A stretch of 64,000 nucleotides of DNA, taken from Nitrosomonas communis (lineage in GTDB: Bacteria > Pseudomonadota > Gammaproteobacteria > Burkholderiales > Nitrosomonadaceae). The notes beneath the pieces were generated by a model that ran no database searches, was not told where the DNA came from, and worked only from the letters and a program-made list of their open reading frames with translations. Numbering within the stretch: the first letter of the stretch is position 1; the number at the start of each line of letters is the position of its first letter. Positions 8,218-17,544 of this stretch are shown here, in pieces. Made by a program: the position numbers and the translations under genes. The stretch spans positions 1,488,001 to 1,552,000 of the forward strand of contig NZ_CP011451.1 of NCBI RefSeq assembly GCF_001007935.1. The letters run 5' to 3'.

Positions 8218-8552
8218 AATTAGGTAGTGCCCTTCTCTTGTGTAAAGCAGAACAGTATGTTGAGAAAATCACATACTGTTCAACCGATTTTTATCATTAG
8301 CCAAGATGAAAAATTTTTTTATTTTTTATTCGGTTTAGGAATTTGAACTTATCCACAAGCCTGGCTAGACAAAACATGCGGTACTCATAATCAGTTGATT
8401 CCCTCAAAGAGGAAAGAAGCTGTCGAGATTATCAATAGTAATTTGATTTCTCTGCTTAATGCTTCTGAGTACGAAACAGTGAATGATGTCATTGACGGAG
8501 TCGTTCTTTGGAAGTGCAGTTGAGGAATCCAATTACTTTGAAATCCACTAAA
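8218..8552. other. intergenic, no clear gene
   Basis: A frame of about 55 codons ending at about 8524 (KRKEAVEIINSNLISLLNAS and onward to LWKCS) is open but has no plausible start, and may be the tail of a lost gene. The region ends at the TAAA target duplication of the IS5 element. Confidence 0.35.
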
Positions 8553-9892
8553 GGGCACCTCTAAAAATTCAAGCTATAAAATGAGGCGCGTTAGGAGAAA
8601 GTAGTATTTTCTTGATTTGTCCAGGATAACACGTTGTTTCAAATGTATAATAATGAGATTATGCTCCCCGATATGAGTCCTCACCATGCAACTCGGTTTT
8701 TTTGACCTTGACAATCGATATGCTCAGCTAAGTAAGTTAAATGATCCGCTTGAAGAGCTGAATCGCATAATCGATTGGAATCTATTCGCTGATCTTCTTG
8801 CAGAGACAACGACGAAGCCCCGGAAAAGTGAAGCAGGCCGCAAACCCTTTGATCGGGTGATGCTATTCAAAATGCTGGTATTACAAAGAATGAATAATCT
8901 GTCGGATGATCGGCTGGAGTATCAAGTCCGGGACCGGTTGAGTTTCATGCGGTTTTTGGGACTTGGTCTGGCAGGGGTAGTGCCTGACGCAAAGACCATG
9001 TGGTCGTTCCGGGAAGAGTTGAAAGAGAACCATCTGATGGATCGTCTGTTTGCAAGATTCGATGAATGTTTACGAGAGTTGGAGGTAGAACTGAAGTCAG
9101 GTCAGATCATTGATGCGACCTTTGTGAGTGTGCCTAAACAACGCAATACACGTGAAGAAAACAAGATGATTAAAGAAGATGCCGTTCCGATTGAATGGGG
9201 ACAGAATCCCCACAAACTGGCGCAAAAAGACATTGATGCGCGTTGGACGAAGAAGAACAGCGAATCATTTTATGGTTACAAAGATCACGTCAATATGGAT
9301 CGCGATACCAAGCTGATAACCACATGGGAAGTTACTTCAGCGCAAATTCATGACAGTCAGGTTTTGGAAGAAGTGCTGCAATCCCCTGAAGTGGGAGGCG
9401 CAGATATTTATGCGGACTCAGCATACCGCAGCAATGCACAGGAAGAAAGTCTGGTCACCTCAAAATACACGAGTCAGATTCACGAAAAAGGCGCTCGCAA
9501 TCATCCCCTCACGCAAGCACAAAAATCCAGTAACAAAGAGAAATCACGGGTGCGTGCACGAGTCGAGCATGTGTTTGGTTCGATGACGAATGAACTGGGC
9601 GGAATCACGATTCGTACCATAGGTTATGGGAGAGCAAAAGTACACATAGGCTTACTCAACCTCGTCTATAACATCAAGCGTGTAGCGACGCTGATTCGAA
9701 AAGGGTATTTCAGTTTCGATAGGGTTAGTGCGCCCGAAATGGCTTAAAGGGAGCAAAAACGAGAAGATAACAACCCGAATCACCTTGAATTTAGAAAAAT
9801 TTAATTATTGGACAGAAAAACTTTGAGAATCAAGTGAAATTGCCCTCCTGGTTGAATTGATTTGCTTTTTTTAGGTATTTTTAGAGGTGCCC
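8553..9892 (+). mobile_element. IS5-family element, copy 1
   Basis: The element is 1340 bp with inverted repeats GGGCACCTCTAAAAAT and ATTTTTAGAGGTGCCC. TAAA is duplicated at 8549-8552 and 9893-9896. A copy of exactly the same length sits at 62143-63482 inside an IS3 element. Confidence 0.95.
8686..9747 (+). CDS. IS5-family transposase
   Basis: This DDE transposase has 353 residues. The N-terminal DUF772-like part contains FDRVMLFKMLVLQRMNNLSD. Catalytic residues are Asp143 (IIDATFVSVP), Asp244 (IYADSAYRSN) and Glu294 (RARVEHVFG). Its translated product is identical to that of the copy at 62288-63349, so at least one transposition is recent. The transposase start lies 133 bp inside the left terminus. 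Confidence 0.95.
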   Translation: MQLGFFDLDNRYAQLSKLNDPLEELNRIIDWNLFADLLAETTTKPRKSEAGRKPFDRVMLFKMLVLQRMNNLSDDRLEYQVRDRLSFMRFLGLGLAGVVPDAKTMWSFREELKENHLMDRLFARFDECLRELEVELKSGQIIDATFVSVPKQRNTREENKMIKEDAVPIEWGQNPHKLAQKDIDARWTKKNSESFYGYKDHVNMDRDTKLITTWEVTSAQIHDSQVLEEVLQSPEVGGADIYADSAYRSNAQEESLVTSKYTSQIHEKGARNHPLTQAQKSSNKEKSRVRARVEHVFGSMTNELGGITIRTIGYGRAKVHIGLLNLVYNIKRVATLIRKGYFSFDRVSAPEMA

Positions 9893-9898
9893 TAAAAT

Positions 9899-10001
9899 CA
9901 ATCCAGATAAGAATGATTTAGAGAGTATGCTCATTTTCCTATCAAACTCAAATAGGCATAGGCCAAGGCAGTGCATAAACAACCCAACCAAACCGTTGAA
10001 T
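9899..10001. repeat. MITE family M1, diverged left half
   Basis: Recognisable blocks are GATAAGAATGATT, CATTTTCCTATCAAACTCAAATAGG-type sequence (first 20 bases compared) and AACCAAACCGTTGAATA, in the same order as in the M1 copy at 4273-4432. The right terminus is not visible. It directly adjoins the TAAA duplication of the IS5 element. Confidence 0.5.
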
Positions 10002-10838
10002 AGGTAACCCATTTAAATCTGGCGTCAATGGCGCCAACTCACTTGATATATAATTGGGACCATCGCCACCACACTATCATCGCTGATTGATAATTTGGTC
10101 CAACTCATTTGTTAATTCCGTAACGCGAAACTCGGCCCAAAGCGGCAGGTGATCGCTAATTTCTTTGCGTGCTGCATTTTTTGGTTGTCCAAGCTCCTGA
10201 TAGAGCACCTTACCGAAAGGAATTGCGCCAAACTTACCGGCGAACTCAAACTCGTCACTCGGTATCCAGGCAATTTTATCGAAGGTCTTCGTTTGGTCAA
10301 AATTGGTTCCCAGGCTGTTCATAGCGTCTGGCATCTTAAAGCGAGGCTCATCTCCACCGGTGAGTGCCTGAAAGAAACGATCACCATCAGTTTGAATATT
10401 AAAATCGCCAACCAAAAAGAAATCAGGATCAAATACTGTGTCCTGCGCACGCCTAGCCTCGCGTTTAATGAATTTAACTAATTCCTTTTTTTCTTGCTCC
10501 CGTAGATTGGTACCGAACTCTCCATGACGCGATCCTTCGGCAATGTGGACGGAAACAAGTGTAAAATCAAATCGTCCAGCGCAGAATGATGCGCAATAGG
10601 GTGATCGTTGAAACTGAAATACATTTGGATTGGTGATTGTTCTATTGAAGGCTATTTCACAGACCAACTCGGTACTGATTACAGTTCGCTTATCGTAGAG
10701 AAATGCCATTCGCTCGTTGTTCCCGGTAGGGTCAGACACGAGAATCTTGTAATTGCCAGGTAGAAGCTCCTGATGTGGTTCCCTGTAACTGGACAACCTG
10801 AAAGAAAGTTCAGCTCTGATATGTATAGTTAAACAGGT

Positions 10839-11666
10839 TCAGGCAACCCGATCAATTCTTGGATCACTATAGTAGATTTCATCAGGCGTAAGACGGTCAA
10901 GGCTTTGATGAAATCGTTCTTGATTGTACCATTCAAACCATGTGGATAAATTCTGCTTTATCTCCTTCAGATTATTGAATTCTCTGGTATATAAAAGCTC
11001 ATACTTAACTGTCCGCCAAAGTCGTTCAACAAAAATGTTGTCATAGTAGCACCCCTTGCCATCCATGCTGATCTGAATATGATGATCTTTTAGTATGGAG
11101 GTAAATGCTTCGCTGGTAAACTGTACGCCCTGGTCGGTATTCATGATCTGTGGACAGCCATAATCCTGGATGGCTGCCTCCAGCGCCTGAGTACAAAAGT
11201 CAGTATCCAAGGTATTGGACAAGCGCCAGCTCAACACCTTACGCGAATGCCAGTCGATGATGGCAACCAGATAGCCAAAGCCTTTCTCCATGGGGACATA
11301 GGTTATGTCGGCAGCCCAAACCTGATTGGGTTTATTAATGACAAGTTCTCTAAGCAGATAAGGATAGACCTTATGCTGTTTGCTTGAGATGCTGGTCCTG
11401 GGTTTTGGAGCTATGCTGACAATACCGAGTGTCTTCATTAAGGAAGAGGCTTTCTTGCGCCCTAACATGATTCCCTGGCGTTGAAACCAGGTAGCATAAC
11501 TGCGTGAGCCATATTGTGGCGTCTTTAAGTACTGTTCATCCATCATGCGCAGCAGAACCAGATCAGCATTACTGATTGGTTGCGGTTGATAATAATAAGT
11601 TGAGCGCGCCAGATCCAGCAGCTGACATTGACGAGTTTGACTAAGTTTGCCATGGGGCTCAATCAT
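10839..11666 (-). CDS. IS3-family transposase orfB
   Basis: This is the catalytic domain of the IS3 transposase, 275 residues as drawn. DDE residues are in VWAADITYVPM, IMNTDQGVQFTSEA and NIFVERLWRTVKYE; the tail WFEWYNQERFHQSLD is classic. The natural product is probably the OrfAB fusion: the orfB frame is open upstream through SLSLVERKEMIEPHGK into orfA, and a slippery run lies at 11708-11715. It is the same protein as the broken copy at 61461 up to the point of the IS5 insertion there. Confidence 0.92.
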   Translation of the reverse strand: MIEPHGKLSQTRQCQLLDLARSTYYYQPQPISNADLVLLRMMDEQYLKTPQYGSRSYATWFQRQGIMLGRKKASSLMKTLGIVSIAPKPRTSISSKQHKVYPYLLRELVINKPNQVWAADITYVPMEKGFGYLVAIIDWHSRKVLSWRLSNTLDTDFCTQALEAAIQDYGCPQIMNTDQGVQFTSEAFTSILKDHHIQISMDGKGCYYDNIFVERLWRTVKYELLYTREFNNLKEIKQNLSTWFEWYNQERFHQSLDRLTPDEIYYSDPRIDRVA

Positions 11667-11686
11667 CTCTTTGCGTTCTACAAGAC

Positions 11687-11968
11687 TTAATGATTGAGCT
11701 TTCTTGCTAAAAAATCGCGTTCTACCGCCAATTGACCAATAACCCGGTGCAGGTCATCTGTTGTAGGCTGCTCCTTATTGGCGGCAGTATTATTTTTACA
11801 AAACAGCTCGGCAGCTTGCTCAATGAGTTGCCGTTTCCAGCTATTGATCTGCGTGGGATGTACATTATAACGCGCTGCTAATTGGGGGACAGTTTCATCA
11901 CCACGTATCGCTGCCAGCGCTAGTTTTGCTTTGAATTCGCTCGAATATTGTATGCGCTTTTTACTCAT
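11687..11968 (-). CDS. IS3-family transposase orfA (HTH)
   Basis: This is the DNA-binding subunit, 93 residues. The helix-turn-helix is IRGDETVPQLAARYNVHPTQ followed by INSWKRQ, and a leucine-zipper-like helix runs to the C-terminus. It differs from the second copy at one visible position (Ala versus Thr in SSEFKAKLAL). TTTTTTA near the 3' end is suited to a -1 frameshift that would fuse it to orfB. GGAGCTT precedes the start. Confidence 0.92.
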   Translation of the reverse strand: MSKKRIQYSSEFKAKLALAAIRGDETVPQLAARYNVHPTQINSWKRQLIEQAAELFCKNNTAANKEQPTTDDLHRVIGQLAVERDFLARKLNH

Positions 11969-12261
11969 TGTTATTAAGCTCCTTTTTAATTCTGCCAGAG
12001 CTTAACAACCTGTACAGTTTTTGGGTACCACTTCACTTTTTTTTCTTGTCGGAAAACTGTGCGATATTCCACGACGCAATGAGTACGTTCTCATCAACTG
12101 ACCGCAATGGAACTTTAGCCAGCAATTTCATTAGTTCCTGGCGTTCACTAGCGATGATTTGCTGTTCTGTAAGCATACTGCGATTTTCCCTTTCATCTTG
12201 GTGAAATGGATGCATAGTTAGTTCATAACACCACATCTTCATCACTTAGGCGTCTTGTTAA

Positions 12262-12446
12262 ATAACGTGAGTTGACATAAGAGCCATCACACTATTACCT
12301 GCATACGGTATAGCACACCTTTTATCGTCATGCACAAATTGCTCTTGTTATCAATAGCCTCTGGGAACAGAATCTTCAAGTGTTCCAATATTACGAGCTT
12401 GCTTTTATTTATGAAATATTTACTTTAAGACGTCAACAGACCCTAG
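12262..12446 (-). pseudogene. scraps of IS982 end and IS427 left end
   Basis: Bases 12262-12283 look like an IS982 terminus (ACGTGAGTTGACATAAG). Bases from about 12290 to 12446 match the first part of the IS427-type element in reverse, with a deletion of about 65 bp, and end in the IS427 terminus GTCAACAGACCCTAG. Confidence 0.65.
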
Positions 12447-12632
12447 GTCAGTCAGGAAGCAAGTAAGCTAAGAATCAAAAAAAAATGAATAAAACCCTAA
12501 CGCTCAAAATTCAAAATAGAGTGACCTCGATTATCTTGGAAGAGCGCAAGGCTTTAAATGGACGAAACCATCCGGCGTTCGGGCAGGCCACTATCGGCCG
12601 ATTCGGGCCAAGAGTGGCCATGCTATCTGGCT

Positions 12633-13829
12633 TCACGGCTGTTCCCTATCCAGCGGTCGTTTTGGATAAGGAAGACGCCCAGGCTGCTCGCCCGGAATCA
12701 CGTGTGAACGAAGCCCGGTGTCACACATAGCGTAACCCCAGTTGATCAAGCGCTCTTGGAGATCATCGTCCATTTCATCCAGTCGTGTCGGTATCGCTGC
12801 AAGTTTACGGGTTAGGTCGAGGTCCACAGGGATGGGACTGGCTACCGGATAGTCATGGATGTTGCTTCGAATGCCGACGTACATCCCACTGCGGCTGCCG
12901 TTCTTGAATGAATCGATGACTTGGCGCTTGCGCAGGGAGCGAATCTGGTTGTCAATGACGTCGAGGACGCGCAGCGTGTGTCGTGCCCAGTCAGTCGGTG
13001 GAGTTGAGTCGGCTCCCAGATGACTGCCCGCATCACTGACCAGGATGGTGGAATAACGTTTCCAGGCGGTTTCCAGCCCTAAATTGTCATACACCCCTCC
13101 ATCGCTGAGTTGAATCTCATCGCGGAAGTCATCTTCGGCCAAATCATTACCCTGGTCAGTGACCCACTTCTCGTGGCGCAGGTCGATGGTGCAGGGAGAC
13201 AGAAACGGTGGAAACGCCGAGGAAGCAGCAACCGCAACAGCTAGCGAGAGATCAGGATGATTGATCCGGCCCACCCTGTAATCAGCGAGGTATCGTTTGC
13301 TGAACCGCATGAGTACGCCCGACTCGAGGTTGGTTGCATTGATCACGAATGTGGGTTCATCCGGTAAGTCCTGGAGAGTCGTTTTCGCAAATAAATGCTT
13401 GCGGTAGGCTTTAATGACACGGTCCGAGATCGACGTAAATGGGAGTCCGATGCCAGCGAGTACGGAGGCCAAATCGATGCTCTCCCTTGCCATCGCTCGA
13501 ATAGGATCCACCACCTGCGGCACAAACGTCTCGGCTACCCCGTTCTGGTTGAAGGTCAGGTGTTGCCAGTTCATCGCGAGTACCCCCGCGGTAATGGACC
13601 CGCCGGAAACACTGGAAACCCTGTTTAGCTTGGCAAGTATACCTGCCTCGTTGAGTCGCCAGAGCACTCCAATGTGAAACAGCATCGCCCGGTAGCCCCC
13701 GCCGGATAGGCATAGGGCTGTTCCCTCCTCCAGCTTCTTTGCTGTCTCATTGCTGATGTGCCTGACGGGTTGGTCGGTGACGTGTAACTCATTGGGTGCC
13801 GGCAGCGGACTCTGCTTCTCTGCATTCAT
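12633..13829 (-). CDS. patatin-like phospholipase
   Basis: This is a predicted acyl hydrolase of the patatin family, 398 residues, using a Ser-Asp dyad on phospholipids or other lipids. The oxyanion loop is LSGGGYRAM (residues 41-49). The nucleophile is Ser75 in SSVSGGS, and the partner Asp243 is in LSDGGVYDNLG. No signal peptide is seen, so it is probably cytosolic or secreted by another route. CGGAGGGAATCATG-type spacing (GGAGG about 8 bases before the ATG) supports the start at 13829. GC content is clearly higher than in the surrounding intergenic DNA, which suggests acquisition. The gene is isolated. Confidence 0.92.
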   Translation of the reverse strand: MNAEKQSPLPAPNELHVTDQPVRHISNETAKKLEEGTALCLSGGGYRAMLFHIGVLWRLNEAGILAKLNRVSSVSGGSITAGVLAMNWQHLTFNQNGVAETFVPQVVDPIRAMARESIDLASVLAGIGLPFTSISDRVIKAYRKHLFAKTTLQDLPDEPTFVINATNLESGVLMRFSKRYLADYRVGRINHPDLSLAVAVAASSAFPPFLSPCTIDLRHEKWVTDQGNDLAEDDFRDEIQLSDGGVYDNLGLETAWKRYSTILVSDAGSHLGADSTPPTDWARHTLRVLDVIDNQIRSLRKRQVIDSFKNGSRSGMYVGIRSNIHDYPVASPIPVDLDLTRKLAAIPTRLDEMDDDLQERLINWGYAMCDTGLRSHVIPGEQPGRLPYPKRPLDREQP

Positions 13830-14916
13830 GATTCCTCCCTTAAACTCTATCTATTAGTTGAGGATGATGGGCTCCATGGTCTGTGCGGTTTGCGCGTTGA
13901 AACGGCGTTAATGACCATATTGCCTGCAGTAGCGCCAAAACGCTTGCTAAATTCCAAGAGCCAAGTGATTGGAAAATGAAATGCCTTACTAATAAAGTGA
14001 AATATACGGTACAACTGGATAAATAGTCAAACTTGCTCTTGATACGGTTAAAAAACTATTTTTGATGAAAGTGGAAATGACTCAACTATTATCTTAGAAA
14101 AGACTGCAAAAATTCCTATACCTGATATTCATTTGATCCTCACCTGCTGCTACCATTACGTCAGCGGACCAACTGCCAGATCAAAAAGGGTAAGTTGATT
14201 CGACAAGGCATCGTCCAGAATGGCAGCGATGATATCTGGTGAAGCGTGATCAAGTTAGCCTCATGCGACTGACGTAGCTCTTGTCAACGGTCTCACGAGT
14301 AGTTATCTCTTCCAGAGAAACGTTTCATCAATATCGCTTATTAACTATTCCAAGGCATTATTTGACAGAACCTCAACACTTCCGGTAGGAATGCATGCTA
14401 TAGAATTGAAGATTTTCTTGACATCTCGAAGTAATCCACATTGCTTTTTAAAAAGCAACTCACATCAATCAAAACTACAGGAATCAACAATAAAATTACA
14501 AGTTGCTGATTATAAAGCATATCATTATGTGTTTAAAATTTAATCGATCTAGAAAAGATGATTACAAATAACGATCTTAGCTACAGTATTTACAACTTAC
14601 CCACAAAGTTATCCACAAAAATTGTGGACAAGTAATAGTTTGAGGTAAATAAATTTATAGGAACTATATAAGTTATAGATATTTATGTGGCAAGTCAGCT
14701 GTCTTTATTTTGGTATTAGCTGCCACCTTAACTTTTTATATCAATAAGGTTAAAGACAAGCAGTATAAGTCAAGCGAAGCGTAGCGTGAAAATAAAGGCA
14801 AATAAAAAGAAAAGCTGCGTATCTGCAAGTGATAGCGCGGCCGTTTCAGGATGCCTTGTTTCTGGAATTTAGATATTTTTTCTAAATATTTATTAATTCA
14901 ATTGAGGATATACGAC
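13830..14916. other. long intergenic region with recombinase scrap and DnaA-box-like cluster
   Basis: No intact gene. Minus-strand bases 14161-14251 read DHASPDIIAAILDDALSNQL then TLFDLAVGP, like the C-terminus of a large serine recombinase, followed by stops. Bases 14500-14640 resemble 31380-31530. An interrupted palindrome GTGGCA...AGCTGCCAC lies at about 14692-14732. Confidence 0.5.
14597..14631. promoter_or_regulatory. cluster of three DnaA-box-like 9-mers
   Basis: TTACCCACA (14597-14605), TTATCCACA (14609-14617, the consensus box) and, inverted, TGTGGACAA (14623-14631). A homologous cluster with two perfect TTATCCACA boxes lies at 31478-31512. No dnaA, rep or par gene is nearby, so function is unproven. 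Confidence 0.5.
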
Positions 14917-15312
14917 CTATTCAGTTAATAAACTTAGATCTTGTTTTTGTTGATCTTGTGCCATTTTTCGGTGAACAGCAGCTTCTTTCAAATTCTCTTT
15001 GATAGATTTCTCTAAATGCCTGATATTAGCCCAGGTATGCGAGCGCAAGTCTTGCCCTTTTCGTCCATAATAGTAATTGTGCTCTTCATATTCTTCGAGC
15101 AGCTTCTTCTCGGTTTGTAGTTTTGCTTTCATTCCGTTGGCTGCATCTTCGTAATGTTTAGCAAGAGCATCATGATTGTGAGGATCTATGCTAGCTAATT
15201 TAGCACTAAAAAATTCATTACCCTGTACACTCCCTATTGGGCTCATTTGTGCGCAGCCGGTTAAGAAACCAAGAATCGAAATAATCATTAATAAAGACAG
15301 CTTTTTCATCAT
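14917..15312 (-). CDS. hypothetical lipoprotein
   Basis: The product is 131 residues and begins with a lipoprotein signal, MKKLSLLMIISILGF, ending in the lipobox LTGC, so Cys is expected to be lipidated after signal peptidase II cleavage (Cys at about residue 20). The mature part is hydrophilic and helical, with charged repeats such as KLQTEKKLLEEYEEHNYY and KSIKENLKEAAVHRKMAQDQ, suggesting a periplasmic coiled coil. I do not recognise a named family. GGAGGTG before the start is a good ribosome-binding site. It is monocistronic. Confidence 0.78.
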   Translation of the reverse strand: MMKKLSLLMIISILGFLTGCAQMSPIGSVQGNEFFSAKLASIDPHNHDALAKHYEDAANGMKAKLQTEKKLLEEYEEHNYYYGRKGQDLRSHTWANIRHLEKSIKENLKEAAVHRKMAQDQQKQDLSLLTE

Positions 15313-15788
15313 AACACCTCCATCAACTTACTTAAGCCCACCCCCATTCCTCTATTAAAGTTTTATCAAACAAGATACGTCATTAGTTCACCAAGTATAA
15401 CCATGTTAGCAATACGTTCTTTGCGGGAACCAAACTTATGATCAGTATAGCTCTCCAATATGGCGCTTCACGTGATAACTCCAGACGATCTATCTTAATA
15501 TTACTCATGATAACACTATGGTTTTTATTGTATTAACCCTATTCATCTTATTATTATTGCATTCTTATGATGCATGGTATCTATACTTATAACAAAAGAT
15601 AAGTAGTAAATAACGAAATTAATTGTTTCATTTGCAGATACAATAAAATGATGAGGAAGAAAAAATTAAAAACATTAATATAAAATTATTGAATCAAGCT
15701 GATGACAGGCAGAAATACTTGTATACAAATAGATTATTCACCTAGCAAAAAAATAGGATAAATAGCCATACATTGCAGGAAAAGAATC
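15313..15788. other. AT-rich intergenic region
   Basis: I see no gene or clear repeat. Confidence 0.4.
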
Positions 15789-16402
15789 ATGGCAAGAAAA
15801 ACGAATGGAATAGATCAGTTAGTCTTGGCTCGAGAATTATTGAGAACAGCCAAAACAGTAGAGGAGCAATGCTATACTTCTCGTGCATCAAAAATTGATT
15901 TAAGTTAGTGCGGCATAGCTGTGAATATATTAGAATTTTGATATGTCATCACATTATCCGCTCACTGCACAAGCAATTGTGAATTTAGAGGTGGCGCACC
16001 AGCATACCAAAGACAAGCGCAATGCTGACTGACTAAAAACGGTCTGCCTATTAGGTAAAGGCTGGTCGGTTACTCAAGTGGCTGAAGCGCTCTTGATTGA
16101 TTGGGAAACCGCGCGTAATCACTATAAGCGTTATCGCAAGGGGGAGGCTTGCCTGCGCTACAGAAGTTTGAAGCTGGCGGTAGCCAGTCTTTTCTGAATG
16201 AGCTCGAGAGACAAGCATTAGATCAGCATTTACATAAAAATCTGTATCTGACTGCCAAGAAATCGCGCATTATGTTGAACAAATCTGGGGTGTCTGCTAC
16301 AGCGAAAGCGGCATCACCCAGCTTTTATACCGCATGGACTATGTCTATAAAAAGCCAAAGCTGGTACCGGGCAAGGCTGATGGCCCGGAAAATAACTACT
16401 AA
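15789..16402 (+). pseudogene. two IS630-type transposase remnants
   Basis: Bases 15789-15908 encode MARKTNGIDQLVLARELL and onward, then stop; this matches the N-terminus of the IS630-like remnant at 52737-53153 (MAIKSSRTDQLVSAQKLL). A second piece from 15943 reads MSSHYPLTAQAIVNLEVAHQ, then after a stop and frameshifts GKGWSVTQVAEALLIDWETA, GGSQSFLNELERQALDQHL and YRMDYVYKKPKLVPGKADG, the winged HTH of IS630 transposases. The DDE domain is missing. Confidence 0.7.
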
Positions 16403-16456
16403 GGCTCCTGTCCAAAAATTGGGATCCACTTCGCACATCAATATTTATTTCGTCAC

Positions 16457-17308
16457 ATGTACGATAAGTTGACACTCTTCACTCTCGCCAGCGGCCGATC
16501 CGGTACAAGCTATCTCGCCGCTTTCTTCATCAAGAACATCACGCAGTGTTACAGCACACACGAGCCTTATTTTACGTTTGGCAATCCCACATTGTTCGGC
16601 AAGCCAATTGCATGGAAGACGCAACATAACGACTGCGCATTATTGCCGGTGCTGGAGCGCAAATGCCGTTTTATCGCCAGCCGCAAGACGCCGTTCTATT
16701 TTGAATCCAATCATGCTTTCCTCAAGGCATTTAACCGCCATGCCGGAACGCTGCTGAACAATCCGGGCTTTATCCATCTGGTGCGCCATCCGCTGCGGGT
16801 GGCGAAAAGCGAATATGTGCGCGATCGGATGATACGCAAGCTGCATGTTCCTTTTGTCGATTATACAAATGATACCGGTGAGCGCTTGTTTCGATGGGCA
16901 TTGACCGGGAAGGAGGAAGTGTTCCGGCACTATCCGGTATCTCTCAGCCGTTTTCAGTTTTATGTATTACAGTGGATGGAGATCGAGCATCGGGCGACGC
17001 AGCTGATTCGAGACCATCACTGGCAAGACCGGGTGTTTTTTATTGATGTTGATGTGGCACTGAAAGAGGAAGCGGTGTTAAAAAATATGGTCGACTTTTT
17101 TGGCTTGCCGCACAAGCCGATATTCAACTTGGATTTGTACCGCAACCCAACCCCGTTTATCGGTCCGATCATTCTCACGGAGCAGGATAAACAGGAATTC
17201 CAGACCATTGCGCGCGATTTGCCCGAACGTTACAAAATGCTGCTACAGAGTAAACCTTATCGTGATTGCAGCTGGTTCGCCGAAGTAAATCGGCTCATCA
17301 TCAGTTAA
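16457..17308 (+). CDS. sulfotransferase-like protein
   Basis: The product is 283 residues. The N-terminal LFTLASGRSGTSYLAAFF (about residues 7-24) is a PAPS-type phosphate-binding loop as in sulfotransferases. NPGFIHLVRHPLRVAKSEYV supplies the second, 3'-phosphate-binding-like segment with the typical R.P..V.KS pattern. The C-terminal part contains VDFFGLPHKP, also common in this superfamily. These features predict transfer of a sulfuryl group from PAPS to an unknown acceptor. No PAPS synthesis or polysaccharide genes are nearby, so the acceptor cannot be inferred. GC content is higher than in its IS neighbours. The start ATG at 16457 follows a decayed IS630, and no strong ribosome site is seen. 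Confidence 0.72.
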   Translation: MYDKLTLFTLASGRSGTSYLAAFFIKNITQCYSTHEPYFTFGNPTLFGKPIAWKTQHNDCALLPVLERKCRFIASRKTPFYFESNHAFLKAFNRHAGTLLNNPGFIHLVRHPLRVAKSEYVRDRMIRKLHVPFVDYTNDTGERLFRWALTGKEEVFRHYPVSLSRFQFYVLQWMEIEHRATQLIRDHHWQDRVFFIDVDVALKEEAVLKNMVDFFGLPHKPIFNLDLYRNPTPFIGPIILTEQDKQEFQTIARDLPERYKMLLQSKPYRDCSWFAEVNRLIIS

Positions 17309-17544
17309 TACAGTCCGATAGCACCTCTTCTTGCTACCGGACTGCAAAAGTCATTGCCTTCTAGGCTATTCCTTTAAAAGCCAGATATTCTGATTAAATA
17401 CCAATACCGAGTACCTCCTTTACTGATCATTTATTCAAAATACTTCTTCAGTTCATGTAGATAGAGCACTCTTGATACGCATCCACTGCTCCTCCCACAG
17501 TACCGGTGTATCAACCGCCAGATCGAACAAGATAATATTATTTA

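Larger units (their letters stand above)
10771..12035 (-). mobile_element. IS3-family element, intact copy
   Basis: The element is 1265 bp with termini TGATGTGGTTCCCTGTAACT and (reverse strand) TGAAGTGGTACCCAAAAACT. It carries overlapping-frame orfA and orfB. Flanks are TCC and CTT, so no 3-bp duplication is seen, in contrast with the copy at 61092-63700, which has GAG on both sides. Confidence 0.93.
10077..12245 (-). pseudogene. endonuclease/exonuclease/phosphatase-family gene split by IS3
   Basis: The gene runs on the minus strand and is cut by the IS3 element at 10771-12035. The N-terminal part (12036-12245) ends with the first motif of the fold, VLIASWNIAQFSDKK. The C-terminal part (10077-10770) begins near LLPGNYKILVSDPTGNNERM and keeps FFLVGDFNIQ and the terminal EISDHLPLWAEF, so the catalytic Asp-Asn and Asp-His pairs are present. 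Joining the halves leaves a gap where roughly 25-30 residues carrying the usual IQE-type metal motif should be. There is no target duplication, so DNA was lost next to the IS. The start is uncertain. Any product would be inactive. The substrate is unknown. Confidence 0.82.

Noticed and set aside
12485..12730. A plus-strand frame of 81 codons
   Set aside because: It overlaps the 3' part of the patatin gene on the other strand and has no family signal or ribosome site.
14590..14640. Chromosomal origin of replication
   Set aside because: DnaA-box-like sites are clear, but there is no dnaA/dnaN/gyrB context and the block is duplicated at 31.4 kb, so an origin call is unsupported.
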